A model generated the notes under the pieces. The model had not been told where the DNA came from. It ran no database searches and worked only from the letters and a program-made list of their open reading frames with translations. From Erinaceus europaeus (lineage: Eukaryota; Chordata; Mammalia; Eulipotyphla; Erinaceidae), in the NCBI RefSeq assembly GCF_950295315.1, contig NC_080175.1, forward strand, positions 87,258,161-87,322,160: a DNA stretch of 64,000 nt, in the 5' to 3' direction. Below are positions 21,943 through 34,964 of the stretch, in pieces. A program made the position numbers and the translations under genes. Numbering within the stretch: position 1 is the first letter of the stretch; the number at the start of each line of letters is the position of its first letter.

Positions 21943-22639
21943 CTATTTTTATTTTATTAAATATTGTATATATTGTTTTATTTAATGCTACTATAACTTA
22001 AATCCCTAAATTTGTAAACTATAAAATCACACACAAAAGAGTCAAGGAAACAAATACTGACAATACATATTTTTTGTCATTGGTATTATTATTACTATTT
22101 CACAAGGAAAATTATCTGATATACTTTTCTTTGTTAATCTATTAGGTTTGATATTAATTCCTCAAACCATTCTAGATAATTCACTGGAATAGTCAATGTG
22201 GCATTCACTATGAGATGAGAAAAAGAAATAATAACCACTTTTAAAAAATACAATCATGTATGAGTCAGCATGGCAAAGCAAAAGCTATTAACATGTTGGG
22301 ACACTATCATATTCAATGTCATTAATGTGCTTTTTTTGTTGTTTAACTAAGTGCCATCAGAAGACACCTTGAAGACCATGGTACTAATGTGGAATACTCT
22401 ATGATTTAAAACTAACAACATTCGACCCATCAGACACAAATAACAAAATTGAGCAGTCATACAAACCAAGTAGATCCTATCTTAATTCCACCTGGAAGTG
22501 CACAATATTTGTTTTCATACCCCCCAAAAAAAAAGCAGGTTCATAATCTTAAATTTATGTTTTAATTTTTACTTATACTAACATTGCAACTGCGAATACT
22601 TAAACACCTGTAAAACACTATCCTTTTTCCTTCACTTTT
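21943..22639. other. Unassigned intron sequence
   Basis: AT-rich, no features seen. Confidence 0.5.
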
Positions 22640-22810
22640 TCTTTTTTTTTTTTTTCTTTTTTAATTTTTGCCTCCAAGGTTATTGTTGGGGCTCAGGCCT
22701 GCACCTGCACTACGAACCCACCCCTCGTGGAGGACATTTTCCTCCATTTTTGTTGCCCTTGTAGTTGTAGTTACTGTTATTGTTGCCACTGATGTTGTCG
22801 GATAGGACAA
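22640..22810 (-). mobile_element. 3' half of a type A SINE, minus strand
   Basis: TTTTTGCCTCCAAGGTTATTG, CTGCACTACGAACCCACCC and GTCGGATAGGACA. It stops abruptly where the body should continue. Confidence 0.85.
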
Positions 22811-22957
22811 TGTGCAAGGACTGCGGTTTGAGTCCTGGTCCCCATCTATAAGAGAAGCAGTGTTGCAGGTGTCTTTCTCTCTCTTTCTCTATCTCTCCCT
22901 ACCCTCTACATTTCTGACTGTTTCTATCCAAAATAAAAGACAATAAAATTTTTTAAA
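22811..22957 (+). mobile_element. Type B SINE lacking its first half-head, plus strand
   Basis: ATGTGCAAGGACTGCGG, TTTGAGTCCTGGTCCCC and a CT-rich body to CAATAAAATTTTTT. It is joined directly to the minus-strand half-SINE. Confidence 0.8.
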
Positions 22958-24440
22958 ATAATTTATTTAAAAGCAATCTTTTTTAGACAAAGTAATGTTA
23001 TGAATACCCTCTGTCTTCAATTTCTAATCTCTTTATTAACAATATCAACTAGAACAGTCTTGTTTGGAATATAAGATACTGAGGCATCAAAATATAAGCT
23101 CACTTCTGAGTGTTTCTTTGTGATTCTTTTGCTCAGTTATCCTATAAACTATAGTGGATATGTCTTGCAGATTGGTTGAATGGTAAATTAATTTAATATT
23201 TAGAAAAAATAGCATTAAATATAAACTGAAATAATTTAAGTCCTGCTTTTTCACTAAAAGTCCAATAATTATGTACTTTTTAATAAGAACTCTATTCTTA
23301 TTCAAATAGTATACATATATGCATGTGTTGTTAATATGTTATTAATGGCCCTATTCAATCTGAAGTTGACACCTAATATAAATGACATAGAAATGATAGC
23401 AAAACTCTAGAATTTGAAAGTATTTGATCCTCTCCTATAGGCATAATGGATTACAATTCCCTTCTTCATTCAGAATTTCCATCTTTTTAATGGTCTGTGG
23501 TAAAATTTGATTTTGCCCAGGCAGCCCTAACCTCACCCCATGACCCATGACTCAAATTTAATTTATGGTCAGAGTTAAGTAAAAGCCCAGGATTATCAAT
23601 AAAGTCATTTCTGAGTCTCAGACAGAACCATACCTCATAGCCACCACTATCAAGTCTCCTTGAAAAGACTCAAATAACCACTTAAATTTCCGACAGCAAT
23701 ATTAAAACAAAGACTTATTCAATCATGTATACGAGAATCCATATATGTGTGCGATGTTAATATGCTATTAAATTGTTGGGTCTTAGCATTGAAAGTATGC
23801 ATTTTAGATACAGTTTTCAACTATGGTTGTTTTCTATATATATAAAAAAAAATAATGCTGGTTTAACCCTTGATGTACTGGGTATTACTTCAGAAAAGCT
23901 TCCATTTATAGAGCTGCAAGTATGATTGAACAGAAAATCACATTTGATGCAGTCCTCTTGTTTTCTTCAGTTTGAGTTCTATTGTGACTATAGCAAGCCT
24001 GTGCCAGCTAGGAAAAAAAAATACATGCCTCTTTGATATAGTTCCTGGCTATCATTCAATTTTTAAGCTTTTATTTTTACACTATAAGAACTGAAAAAAG
24101 GAAACATAAGTAAAACTTGCTAAAAGACACCAAAACATAGAAAGAGAAATTTAAGTTCACTCCACCGAGCTACAACAGCTCTCAGGGAGAACCAAAGTAG
24201 TGTTTGTACTAACTGGCCTTTGTTTTATTATGTGAAGAACATTTTATCTGACACTCAGCAGCCCGATACCTAAATTATTCCCTATATGCTCCTGAACTAT
24301 ATGATGGTAATCACTTCGAAAGCATTGAAAAAATAAAAAAATACTTAAAAAAAAAAAACCCAAGGTTCCACAATGATGACAGCATAGAGTTGGGATGGCA
24401 TCCAGATGGACTGGTTGAAGAACTAGATTCCTTACACAAA
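22958..24440. other. Unassigned intron sequence
   Basis: AT-rich, apparently unique, no coding signal. A short A-run lies at 24347-24358. Confidence 0.5.
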
Positions 24441-24450
24441 TTGTTCCTCT

Positions 24451-24455
24451 TCCTC

Positions 24456-24502
<47 letters not shown>

Positions 24503-24519
24503 CTCCCTCTCCCTCTCCC

Positions 24520-24575
<56 letters not shown>
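24451..24575. repeat. Three-part microsatellite (CCCTGT)7-(CCCTCT)3-(TG)27
   Basis: Seven CCCTGT units (24457-24498), three CCCTCT units (24499-24516) and 27 TG units (24522-24575). Both strands are open by chance, giving Leu/Ser/Val-rich and Arg/Asp-rich frames. Confidence 0.97.
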
Positions 24576-24576
<1 letters not shown>

Positions 24577-27301
24577 TCACAACAGAATGATTTCTTTTAA
24601 ATTTTTTCTAACAGAAGCTCTTGCTCAAGCCTAATTTTCGGAAAGTTTTAAAGCACATTTGCACTAGAGTTCCTCCTGGAATTTTAGCTTCTGTTGTATA
24701 CCAGGAACGCTAAGACGATCTTCACATGCACTGCTGAGCTCAGGAGAGAAGCCAGCTTAAATGACTGTTCATGATAATCCTGACAAGTCTAGTTAACACT
24801 GTTAACCCCTAATTCTAAGAATTTTCCTCCTATTTGTTTATCTTATGAATTAAACTCAAACTAGGTGCTTTTTACATTTGATAATCATGATAGTGGGATG
24901 GTGAGAAAGCCATCTATATATATATCTTTATTTGGAAAAGGCCTTGGGAAAATGGATCTACTTTGGGGGGAATAAGTGTTTTGTTTTTGTTGCTGCTAAA
25001 TCTATTTTGATTTATCATGATTGCAGGAGACTAATATAATACTTATATAGCTAATATTATGTTTGTTTTATCTCAATGACTTTGGAGAGAGTTTTTTTAT
25101 TGATTCATAAAATAGGAAAATAGAGATGAAGATATGAACATTCAATTTCTTTAACAAATTTGATAAAAGTGTTTTGTAGACATCAAGGAAAAATGATAAA
25201 TCATGTCCATAGATCAACAATTGTACTATAAACCATTGAATCCCCAATAAAAGAATAAAAAATATTTTGTATTACATCTTATTTTATAATAATTTAAGAT
25301 ATGTGACAATCAGTTTCATTACAAAGTGTAGAGAATTATTTTGTAGCCTATCACAAATTTTTACTGAGGAACAAAACAACTAAATAGTAGGACATGTTCA
25401 GAAAGATAAAGTTTGAAGCAAGAATTATCCTTTATTTGGTTCCATATATTTAATGTCAGCTAAAACTGTGTTAGCTAAGAAAATTTAGACTTTCCTCAAT
25501 TTAACAAAAGTGATCTAAACAAAATAAAAACAATGCGTTCCGAATATGATTCCATGCTCTGCCAAATGCATTTTCTCATATTTCCAGTGGATCTAAAAGC
25601 CGAGGTGACTTCAAGTTTCACAATGATATAAAACAATGTTACCGTGCTCGCTTACTTTCCTTTTTTTATTTCCTCTTTAGATGAAAATAGGCTTTATGAT
25701 GATATAATCACAGTTTGCTCTTTATTTTTTATTCTTACAAGTCAGATACTGTAACTAATAATGTCATGAATGTTTGGGCACAATTATATCTTCATATTTT
25801 TATTTAAAATGTATCATATAGGGTGAATACTAATTTCTGTGTATTGTAGTTATTGTAATAGTTTGTGAATCTAATGAATCAATCTATAAGGCTTTGTAAG
25901 TCATAGTCCTCTTACAAGAAGTTAATGTAAGGGCAAATCATGACAACTGAAAGAGAGACATATGGATGAGTTCAATGAACAGAGGAGAGATTGAATGAAA
26001 CATATGTGATATCTTCTCTTTATCCTCTATTCCTCAGCGGGATCTGCAATGAAGGGGTGTGGAGACGTGGCATCCTTACTTTCTAATCTTGCCAAGGCAA
26101 GCAATGATGTCTAGTCTACAGGAGACCTTTCTGAAAGACATTTAGATTTGAGATGAATTTAAGTGACCATGAAGAAGAAATTATTTGACCCAGGAAGACA
26201 AATCTCATTGATAAAAGTCTAGTTTTTGCCACAAAGCTTTGACAGAAAAAAAATGGCAGGTGCCCTGCTCTGAAAGACCAACATTTCCTGAAAGAGGGTT
26301 GGAGAAAGCAGGCAAATATTACTTGCATTCAAGCAGAACATTTTATTTTCTCTATCACTTCAGCTGCTGTTCCTCATCTCCAGAGGCTGCCAGCCATGAT
26401 CATTTGGGAAGTCACAATGGATCTATTCTATTCAATCCTCTTGTGGGGATAGGTCATTACACCAGCAGTGTGGGACTTCCCAGAACAGATTTTCCTTCTA
26501 GTGCTAATTTGTTTTTCTCTGGAGCAATACTCAGAGGCACTAATCATGATGGTTCATCGTGAATGTTTTCTTGGTAGACTTTTTTTAACCTCTGCAGCAG
26601 CTGCAGGATTGGAAAATATATGCATTAAAGCAATTTAATTTTAAAAATGTAAAAGGCATAACATACTTGCAATGTGTGTGTGACAGAGGGTTTATTATGG
26701 AAAATAAACATTAAAATTAGTTAAAAATACAGAAACTATGATTTTTGCAATCTATGTGCCCTGGAAATTTTCAAACATTACTAGTAAGGCTTCTTAAAGG
26801 CACACCAATGAAATGAGAGAGACTAGAAGTAGTTTAAGGTCAATCAAACAAAAATGTAACCAATTCTATGATGTTCATCAAAAAAGTGAAATAAAATGTT
26901 TTATACTCGCGTGTCACTAATGCTATGTAGATATTTGGAACTGCTGGTAATCATGGTATACTGAACATTATTTATGTACTGTATATTATATGCAAAGCTC
27001 TCCCTCATCAGCTACCATCTATATTATTGATTAGGTAGAATTGGAACAGATAAATGAAAGTCACAACCTGCTAGATTTTACATCATTAACAGTATGTCAG
27101 AACTACCGAAGAAATGTTGACTGTCTTTGAAGGTATTGCCCACTGAGATATAATTAGTCTAAAATACAATAAAAAAATAATGTTCAGGAATAGGAATCTT
27201 GGTTTGGACTCACAACTAAGAAGTATTTTCTAAACAGTAATAAGGAGAACTTAGTGGGTATTCTTTTGTAGTTTCCACTAGTCCACTTACTACTCATCTA
27301 A
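24576..27301. other. Mostly unassigned intron sequence
   Basis: Long stretch of unique AT-rich sequence. 26335-26560 is less AT-rich and has an open frame, but shows no splice sites or family match. Confidence 0.5.
25205..25262 (+). mobile_element. Older L1-type 3' terminus
   Basis: ATCAACAATTGTACTATAAACC, then ATTGAATCCCCAATAAAAG, the counterpart of 20605-20668. Confidence 0.55.
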
Positions 27302-27600
27302 TTTTTTTTTTTAATTTACTGAGGGAATTCATAATTTACATTAAATACAGTTGTTGGTACATGCATAAAATCTCTCTCATTTCTGCAGAACACTCACTTC
27401 CAGCCTGTGTCTTCCTCCACCATCATGCATCAGAGCCTGCATGCCCCCAACCCCCCCCAGAGTATTTTACTTTGGTGCACTACACAAAGCCCATTGAAGT
27501 TCTGCTTTTTGTTTCCCTTTCCACACTTATTTCTCAACTTCTGTCTATGAGTGTGAACATTTCTATATGGCAGACAGACACCAGAATAGGCCTGATTGAT
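27302..27600 (-). mobile_element. Older L1-type 3' end, minus strand
   Basis: T-run, ACAGTTGTTGGTACATGC, GAGTATTTTACTTTGGTGC and TATTTCTCAACTTCTGTC. Shares its layout with 15790-16110. The 82-aa open frame here is not a gene. Confidence 0.65.
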
Positions 27601-30600
27601 GCAGGGTAGGTTCTGCAGTAGGGCATTATTTAGTAAGATTAGCTAGAGTTTAGACATGCTTTGGAAAAATGGCATGGTAATAGGCGTAACATCAGAAAAC
27701 TAGTAGTGTAAATGAAATTTCAGTTCCTCCTGGTGCTAAGGTCTGTACCTTCTAAGGATTCATGAATACATATTTACTAAGCTTGCAATCCTACCTCTTT
27801 TTTGTACCTCTCTTTTGTTATACTACTCCACCCTATTCCACCAAATTACATGTCATTCTTGCCTGCCACTGGAAAATACAATTAAATATTTGGTGAATTA
27901 CATCTTAACAGTAATGTTCTTTTTTTTTCCATAATTATAGTTTTTCTCTGAAGAGTTTCATGCTATTGAGTGTGCATAACATAATATTCGAGGGAAAAAG
28001 TTTTCTAATTAGGGTTATACTTTGTCTATTGCGGGGCTTCAATAATTGTGCAAAATGTATTATTACAATATGGATTACATATTTAGAATTGTAGAACCAA
28101 CTTAGTGTCATTGGTATTTGAATTGTTGTCACTCAACAATTATCTGCACTGATGCACAGTTGCTTTGCTCTCATTCATTTCTGTGAAGTAATTAGATGTT
28201 TTAAATTCCCACAGCTGATGCAGTTTATAGTTCAGTTCACATAAACAAACAAATATCAAAGAGTCAGTGTCACATATGATAAAAAGGTAGAATATAAGTA
28301 GTAAAGTTTTATGTTAAAATACATTCAGCACATGAAAATGTTGATTCACTCCTCAAAAGTTACTAAATTTACTTTGGTTTTGGTTTTAAATTTATCTTAA
28401 TGAATATATAACTGAAAGTTTCTCTAACCAAAACAAAAAGCATAAGACATTTTTGAAGACTACATATATTTTGTACTATACCATTGTATAAGCAAGTATT
28501 CATTTTAAAGTGATTGACCAGTGAGAATATTAATTACTTTAAATAGATAAATTTGTTTTTCTGAAACTTGAAAATGAAATTATACTAAATTCAAAAATAA
28601 CAAAACCCAACTATACTTATGTTAGTACTATGGAACATTCCTACTAACAGTGAAGGCTACAAGTTACTATGATTTACTGCTGTAAGTTTTAAGTGAAGGT
28701 GTCTGGTAAACATCAAGTTGTAAGTCATGGATATCCTCATAGAAACAAAGAAAGTGGGTGTCATTTTTTTTTTCTAAAAATGGAAGGGAAAACAGAAACA
28801 AGACTCAAAAACTAATTAAACTTGCTGCAACAGAAATGAAAGCATTTTGATGCAATTTATTAAAGCGAAAATGCTGTGAAATTAGCAGTAATCAAAAGCT
28901 AATTAAGGTTGATGCAATAGGAACAGTCAAAGCATGCCTGATAACATTTATTGAACTAAAGAAACAAAACTGTCAAAAAAGGACACATTGGGAATACAAT
29001 ACAAGTAATTACAGGAAAAGACAAAAAATGTAGAATGTACTGGTCTAGCATACACAGATAAGTAGAAGCATGAAATATACATTTCCTAGTAGAATCTTGA
29101 TTTTTGATAATGAACATGTGTCTGAAAAATTGAAGTTGAAAAGAAGGATGTTGTTTTGTTGTTGTTGTTGTCATCGTCTCCCCTTTACTGCCCATAATTA
29201 CTTAGAGCTCTCAAAAGACAATGATATATATATTTTTAAATGAACCATTTCATAAGCTCTGTAAAGCAGACATAGCCCCATTTACTTAATCTAAGGGATG
29301 GTACTTGAACTCAGGTTTTTTTGTTTTTTTTTTTTTTTTTTTTTTCTGAGTGAATATTGCAAAGAGAAAGGCTTCTGTTAAGAAATGAGTGACCCTGCCT
29401 TCCGCATCTGGTATTATAAGAAAAGACTGTCTTTACTCTTTCAATTATACTTTCCTTGCACTTCCTTAGACAGAAAGATGAATTCTGTACATGAGATAAG
29501 CATGCCAATTACAATGTGCATCCACCGAATTCCCTACCATAGTGAGCAGAGTAGACTCATATCAATACTCCCAGGGTTAAAACTAAAAAGGACAGACAGA
29601 AACCAATTGCCACTTTTTTATTGTTTGTCATTATTGTTATTAACTATTATTATCTTCTTTCATAAGACTTAAATGCAGGGGAGAAAATGTATAGCCCATT
29701 AGAATAACTACAGTAAATATTATAAAATAAGTAAGGATATACAAACAGCAATTTCCATATAAACCAGAATAGTTATCATTAATAGCATAGAGAGAAAACT
29801 ATGCTATCTCAAGCCCTAAAAAGAGGGTAATACAGTCAGTTTGGTAAAGGAAAATCAAAGTGGTTTTTTGATTCCTTCTTGACATTGTGCTGCACAATAA
29901 ACTCTAGACTTTCAGGTGGGCAGCAGTGATCATTAGGATTCTACAGTCTAGGCTGTTAGGTTTGGTTGAAGAAAGAGTAACATGAGGAGTGTGTATTTTG
30001 TCGGGAGACCTTGACTTCCAAATTTCCATGCCTGGATGTTCTAGAAGGGAGCTTGGTAAAATGCTTGTTCTGGGATTCACCTCCACAGGGTCTGATTCAG
30101 TAGGTCAGAGTAAGTTCAAGGCATCTGAAATGTTAACAAGCACCTCCAACTGCCCCTACTGCAAGGCTCTTCCAATTACACTCCGAGCTGAAGTTTACAC
30201 GCCCCTTAAGGACAATAATTGTTGATTCACCTTTGAACTATTTAAGCCACTTTACTCACCTTCATAACCCCATCTTACTGAAACTGGGGATTTTTTTTAA
30301 CTTATGGGTGGTATTTGACATATTGTATAAATACTGTGCAGAGCCAATAAGAAGCAATTTAGTTAAATATACCTGATGATTATCAGTCTTGGCTGCACGT
30401 AGGACACACCAAGGGGAATCTTTAGACTATAATTGCTAAAGTCAGGCTCCAATAGAATCAGAATCACAGGGGATAGGTTCTGTACATTTGTATTTTTTTA
30501 AAAATCTCCTTCAGATGATCCTGAGCGACTGCAGAGGTTGAAGTAATTTATAGCAAGATAGAGTGATTTATTAACATCAATAAGTGTGTAACTACTAATT

Positions 30601-30864
30601 TTTAAATATTTGATAAACTAAATTATATTATGTTCAATAGCACCACCTCACTTCTATCGATGTTATGCTATGAAGGAAAAACCAACTTATTTTTGCATTT
30701 TGCTACAAGTTTTACTCACCTATTTTATTTTGTGTTCTCTCTATATATATATTGTTCTCTTCCATCTATATTACCTTCTACCTTTCACATTCTCTCATTT
30801 ACTCCTCACCTTGCGATGAATACTAGCTTAATTTAATCACCTGGCTTTTCAAAAATACACTGTT
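27601..30864. other. Mostly unassigned intron sequence
   Basis: The longest stretch with little repeat content. It holds the TAATTA-rich candidate element at 28809-28960 and a T-run at 29327-29345. No exon found. Confidence 0.5.
28809..28960. promoter_or_regulatory. Candidate conserved noncoding element with repeated CTAATTAA motif
   Basis: Two similar blocks, each starting CTAATTAA (28811 and 28899), continue with TTGCTGCAA/TTGATGCAA, a CAG and AAAGCAT, and end near ATTTATTAAAG/ATTTATTGAAC. TAATTA is the core site of many homeodomain factors. Function is inferred from motif layout alone. Confidence 0.3.
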
Positions 30865-31002
30865 GTTAGTTTTGTTTAATTTTTGTTGTATCAGAGCATC
30901 GCTCAACTCTGGTTTATAGCAGTGCTGGGATGGAAACTGGGGCCTTTGGTATCTCAGGTAAGAAAGTATTTTAGCATATGCATTGTACTATAGGTCCAAC
31001 TC
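30865..31002 (-). mobile_element. Type E SINE, minus strand
   Basis: CAGAGCATCGCTCAACTCTGG, then TGCTGGGATGGAAACTGGGG and a tRNA-like head end. Diverged. Confidence 0.65.
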
Positions 31003-31041
31003 CTTGCTATCAACTGTAATGGTTTTATCTTTTCAAAACAA

Positions 31042-31320
31042 GGTGACAGAAGGTAGTTCATCCATTAGGATATATATCCTAGGGTTCACGAGATTCTGGA
31101 TTCCTGCAAAGCACGGGCATGCCACACCACTGGTGTGGAAATACTGTGGAAGTTTGGCATGACCCTGGATCCTCCATAAGGACAGTGGAGTCGTGCTATG
31201 CTGTTTCTCTCTATCTACCTAGAAGAGGAATAATGAAAAAGTTGAGCAGTAGAAATATATCTTGCACATGTATCTCACACACACGAGGTCCAAACACAAA
31301 CAAGCTAATACATAGATAAA
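31042..31320 (+). mobile_element. Diverged SINE (type D-like)
   Basis: CCTAGGGTTCACGAGATTC, CACTGGTGTGG and a TGCTGTTTCTCTCTATC body, ending in an ATACATAGATAAATAAAG tail. Confidence 0.5.
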
Positions 31321-31734
31321 TAAAGTATCAAAGCAAAATTCTAGCTTATTAAAAAGATATGCTTTTAAAGCAAGAGTACAATTAAGCAACTCTATTTCTT
31401 TGTAATTATAGTAAATGATCGCTAAAACTATCTTGAGAGCTTAATATACACCAGGAAGTAATCGATATAGTCTCTGTTTGTGAGGTTATTTAATTTTCAT
31501 GCTTCCGATTTACCTGTGCAACATTGTGTGTGCTTAGAAGGGTTCTAAAATTTACTTAAAGCTCTATAGTCAATGACTACCTTTCATACTTTGCTGTTGC
31601 CAACTTGAAATATCTCATGAATTTTGTACAAGGGGACCAGAATTTTTTATTTTCACTGAAGCCACCAATTAAGTAATTATTGATCCATTAGATAAGCTTT
31701 GTTTCTATCTCCTTTTAAAGCTGTAGTTCCTGAA

Positions 31735-32335
31735 TGAAGCAGCTTAGAGATTCCACAAAATATTAAAAATAGAACTATCAGATGACCTGCCAATTCCTCT
31801 CCTAAGTGGTCATTCAAAAGAACACAAAAACACTTATCCAAAGAGATAAATGCACTCCTACGCTTATCTCAGCACTGTAGCAAAGACTTGAAGACAATCC
31901 AAATAACCACAAACAGATGAGTAGATAAGAAAAAATCTTAGTATAGACACACAATAGGATTCTATTTAACTATAATTTTGCTACAACATGGGTGGGACTG
32001 GAGGGAATTATGATTAGTGAAATAATGTAGACAGAAAGCCATATATACAGAAAGATATCACTCATTGATGGGAGTTAAGCAGCTAAGCCAAGGGAAATGC
32101 AAGGTGGGCTATTCATAACCCATTATCTACTTCAGCAGATCCAGTGGAGGTCGTGCATTAGCAAGTTTTGGGGGACCCAGTGACCTATGGTAGAGGGAAA
32201 TGACAATTTGGTGTGGTGTGCCGACACCTGTCTTGGGGAGATGTAAAGTGGTACAGCCTTGATAACAAAAGCCTTATAAATCAACATTCCCACAATACAG
32301 TGATTTTGTTGAGGAAAAAAAAAAACTAAGCTGCA
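31735..32335 (+). mobile_element. Old L1 ORF2 3' end
   Basis: Broken translation with recognisable pieces (CAATTCCTCTCCTAAGTGG gives PIPLLSG; GGGTGGGACTGGAGGGAATT gives WVGLEGI; then a frame like ISLID). These are L1 ORF2 C-terminal motifs with stops and shifts. Confidence 0.7.
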
Positions 32336-32764
32336 AGGTCAAATCCCTTGTTAAAATTCATATTGCTAGTAACTGCTACAAGAAAATTCTTGCACTGACC
32401 ATTTTAACTCCATGGACTGCTTCTCAGTCACTTGAAATGTGAACATTTGAATGAAATGATTATAAGACACTGTCAAAAAATTAAAGAAAGCTTGAAGCTT
32501 AGCTAAATGAGCAAGCATTTTTATCTGATTTATGTATGTTAAGATTAATATCCAAGTAACACACTTTGTACCAATGAAATGCATTTTATAAGATTTATAG
32601 AGGGAAGAATTACATAGATAATTCACCACTGTGAATATGCTTTACTTCAATATTTTACCACACTATGTATGCATATTGTGAGGCAAGATGTAAGCAGACT
32701 AGCAACTTAGAAGAATAAAGCAAAATAAAGAATATGGTTTGACAGAGGTAAAAGTATATTTCCT
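32336..32764. other. Unassigned intron sequence
   Basis: AT-rich. No gene. Confidence 0.5.
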
Positions 32765-32942
32765 GTGACCTGACAGTGGCACAGCTAGTAAAGTGCACAA
32801 GTGTCCATGCTCAAGGACCTAGGTTCAAGCCCTCTCTCCACCAGCAATGGGGTGCCTTTACAAGTGGTGGATCAGGCTACAGGTAGTCACCATCATTATT
32901 GCTTGGACTCAGTATCTCCATGGTACACTGTTTGTAGCAGGC

Positions 32943-32992
<50 letters not shown>

Positions 32993-33046
32993 CCCTCCCT
33001 CTGATCTCATTTCTGTCTGCCTCTTAGTTTCATTTTCAAATGAATA
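32765..33046 (+). mobile_element. SINE with expanded CT tract
   Basis: GACCTGACAGTGGCACAGC head, CCTAGGTTCAAGCCC B box, TTTACAAGTGGTGGATCAGG linker. The body contains an unrelated 60 bp and then (CT)n at 32944-33001. Confidence 0.8.
32944..33001. repeat. (CT)n microsatellite
   Basis: About 21 CT units followed by CCTCCCTCC. Confidence 0.95.
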
Positions 33047-34133
33047 ATAAGAAATCACTTGAAATAACTTTAAAAATCATCTATAACTGTACGTGTTCCC
33101 CTGCTTTAAGTGGCTGATCACAAACACAACTATATCAATGACTGCTCATAATCAAAACCTTTAAAGATATAAACTCTGGAGTCAGATTGATATGTAGTTT
33201 CATGTAAAAGGAAGATAGCTTTAAAACGCCTCTTCAGTTTCAGTCATGCAGGAGTGATAGTCTTTGAAGTTTCCCTGGCCTTCTTCTTCTGTGCACAACA
33301 TAAATTACTCCAATTTGGTTTCTATTACCCTCTATTCCAGGCCCATTAAATCTTTCCAAATAGATATCCTTCCTGTCACACACATACAGTGAATCTCAAA
33401 GCTGTTTTTATCATATACTTAAGGGGTGCCACATTCTGTTCTAAAACAGGGAGGGTAATTTTCACATTTTAAAGCAACAAATTAATCTTGACCTCCACGA
33501 CTGACTCTAGAAAATACAACCTAGACTTACAGGCTCTGGTCAGTTTGCCTCTGAAAATTTCTAATTATTGTTAACAGTCAGTAGAAAGTAGAACCAGAAC
33601 CTGAGTCACATGTGGTCATAACATCCCCATTCCTTTCCATGGAATAAATCAGTATGTATACCAGTAGCAAATAGCCACTTTTTATAATGATGCCTTATGG
33701 ATTTTTTTTGTTTGATTACTCTTCCTTCACTATGCCAAGAGAAAATGAACTTCACAAGCAAGTTACTAACCTGTTTTAGGGAGTTTTGTTTTTTTTTCTT
33801 TTCCCCTAAAAGTACTTTAAATAAGTAATGGTAAAAGGTCAGCAGCTGTCAGTGTGTTTCATTCCCTTCACTACAAGTCAACAACAACATGTTTATTCCA
33901 TTTAGAATCTCAACACTAAAATTCCTTTTCAAAACTAACAATATGTAGGCAATTGTGATATTTAAAATACCTGTATGAGAGTAATAGTGAAATATTTTTG
34001 GCATTGAACGTTTCTAAACACACACAGTAGTGACCAGGACTTATCTGGAAAAGTAATATGGTTTAATAGAAACAAAATGAATAACATGAAAATACATAGT
34101 TAAAGGGTAGCTTCACTAGTTAGTCTTTCATAA
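33047..34133. other. Unassigned intron sequence
   Basis: Unique-looking AT-rich sequence. Confidence 0.5.
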
Positions 34134-34134
34134 T

Positions 34135-34915
34135 GGGGCCAGGTGGTGGTACACCTCACATTACAGTGCATAAGGACCCAGGTTCAAAGCCCTGGTCCCC
34201 ATTTGCAGGGAAAAAGATGTGCACACGTATCCATAAACTACTGCAAAATATATACCTGAAAGCAGGACTACACTAGAGTTTGCAGTGAGTACCTCCCTAA
34301 CACTTCCTCTCCACTATTCCAAGCTTGGGATCCATGATTGCTCAACAAATTGTTTGGCTTCATATGTTAACTCTCTTTTCAATCACCAGGTTCCAGATGC
34401 CACCAGGATGCTGGCTAGGCTTCCCTGGATTGAAGACCCCACCAATGTGTCCTGGAGCTCAGCTTCCCCAGAGTCACACCCTACTAGGGAAAGAGAGAGG
34501 CAGACTGGGAGTATGGACCGACCAGTCAACGCCCATGTTCAGCGGGGAAGCAATTACAGAAGCCAGACCTTCTACCTTCTGTATCCCTCAACGACCCTGG
34601 GTCCATGCTCCCAGAGGGATAGAGAATGGGAAAGCTATCAGGGGAGGGGGTGGGTTATGGGGATTGGGTGTTGGGAATTGTGTGGAGTTGTACCCCTCCT
34701 ACCTTATGCTTTTGTTCACTAATCCTTTCTTAAATAAAAAAAAAAAAATTAAAAAAATTAAAAAATTAAAAAAATAAAAAAAAAAAAGTGGTGAAGCAGG
34801 GCTGCAGGTGTCTATCTCTCTTCATCTCTGTCTCTCTCCATCTCTGTCTCTCCCCTATCTTCTCTCTACATATATATCAACAATGAATAAGTAAAAAAAA
34901 AATATTTAAAAAGAA
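34135..34915 (+). mobile_element. Type B SINE split by an L1
   Basis: GGGGCCAGGTGGTGG head and GGTTCAAAGCCCTGGTCCCC precede the L1; AAGTGGTGAAGCAGGGCTGC and CT-rich body follow it. About seven bases of linker (CTTCACA in other copies) are lost at the insertion point. Confidence 0.9.
34217..34788 (+). mobile_element. L1 3' UTR inserted in a SINE
   Basis: Starts ATGTGCACACGTATCC and runs through TTCCAGATGCCACCAGG, GGAAGCAATTACAG and GTTGTACCCC to a 55-bp AT-rich A-tail. It aligns with 61682-62144 without the 53-bp insert. The 145- and 150-aa open frames here are overlapping UTR frames. Confidence 0.92.
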
Positions 34916-34964
34916 AATTCTTAAAAAATAATTTGATACCAAAAAGATTGACACAGTTGGTTAA

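Noticed and set aside
24311..24590. Frames on both strands through the microsatellite
   Set aside because: Simple-repeat artefacts.
26239..26562. 107-codon plus-strand frame in a less AT-rich segment
   Set aside because: No recognisable domain, splice sites or homologue. It might be conserved noncoding DNA, but I have no evidence for a gene.
34285..34777. Two overlapping plus-strand frames of 145 and 150 codons
   Set aside because: Both lie in an L1 3' UTR, and similar frames recur in every copy of that UTR (918-1149, 4229-4590, 61403-62144).
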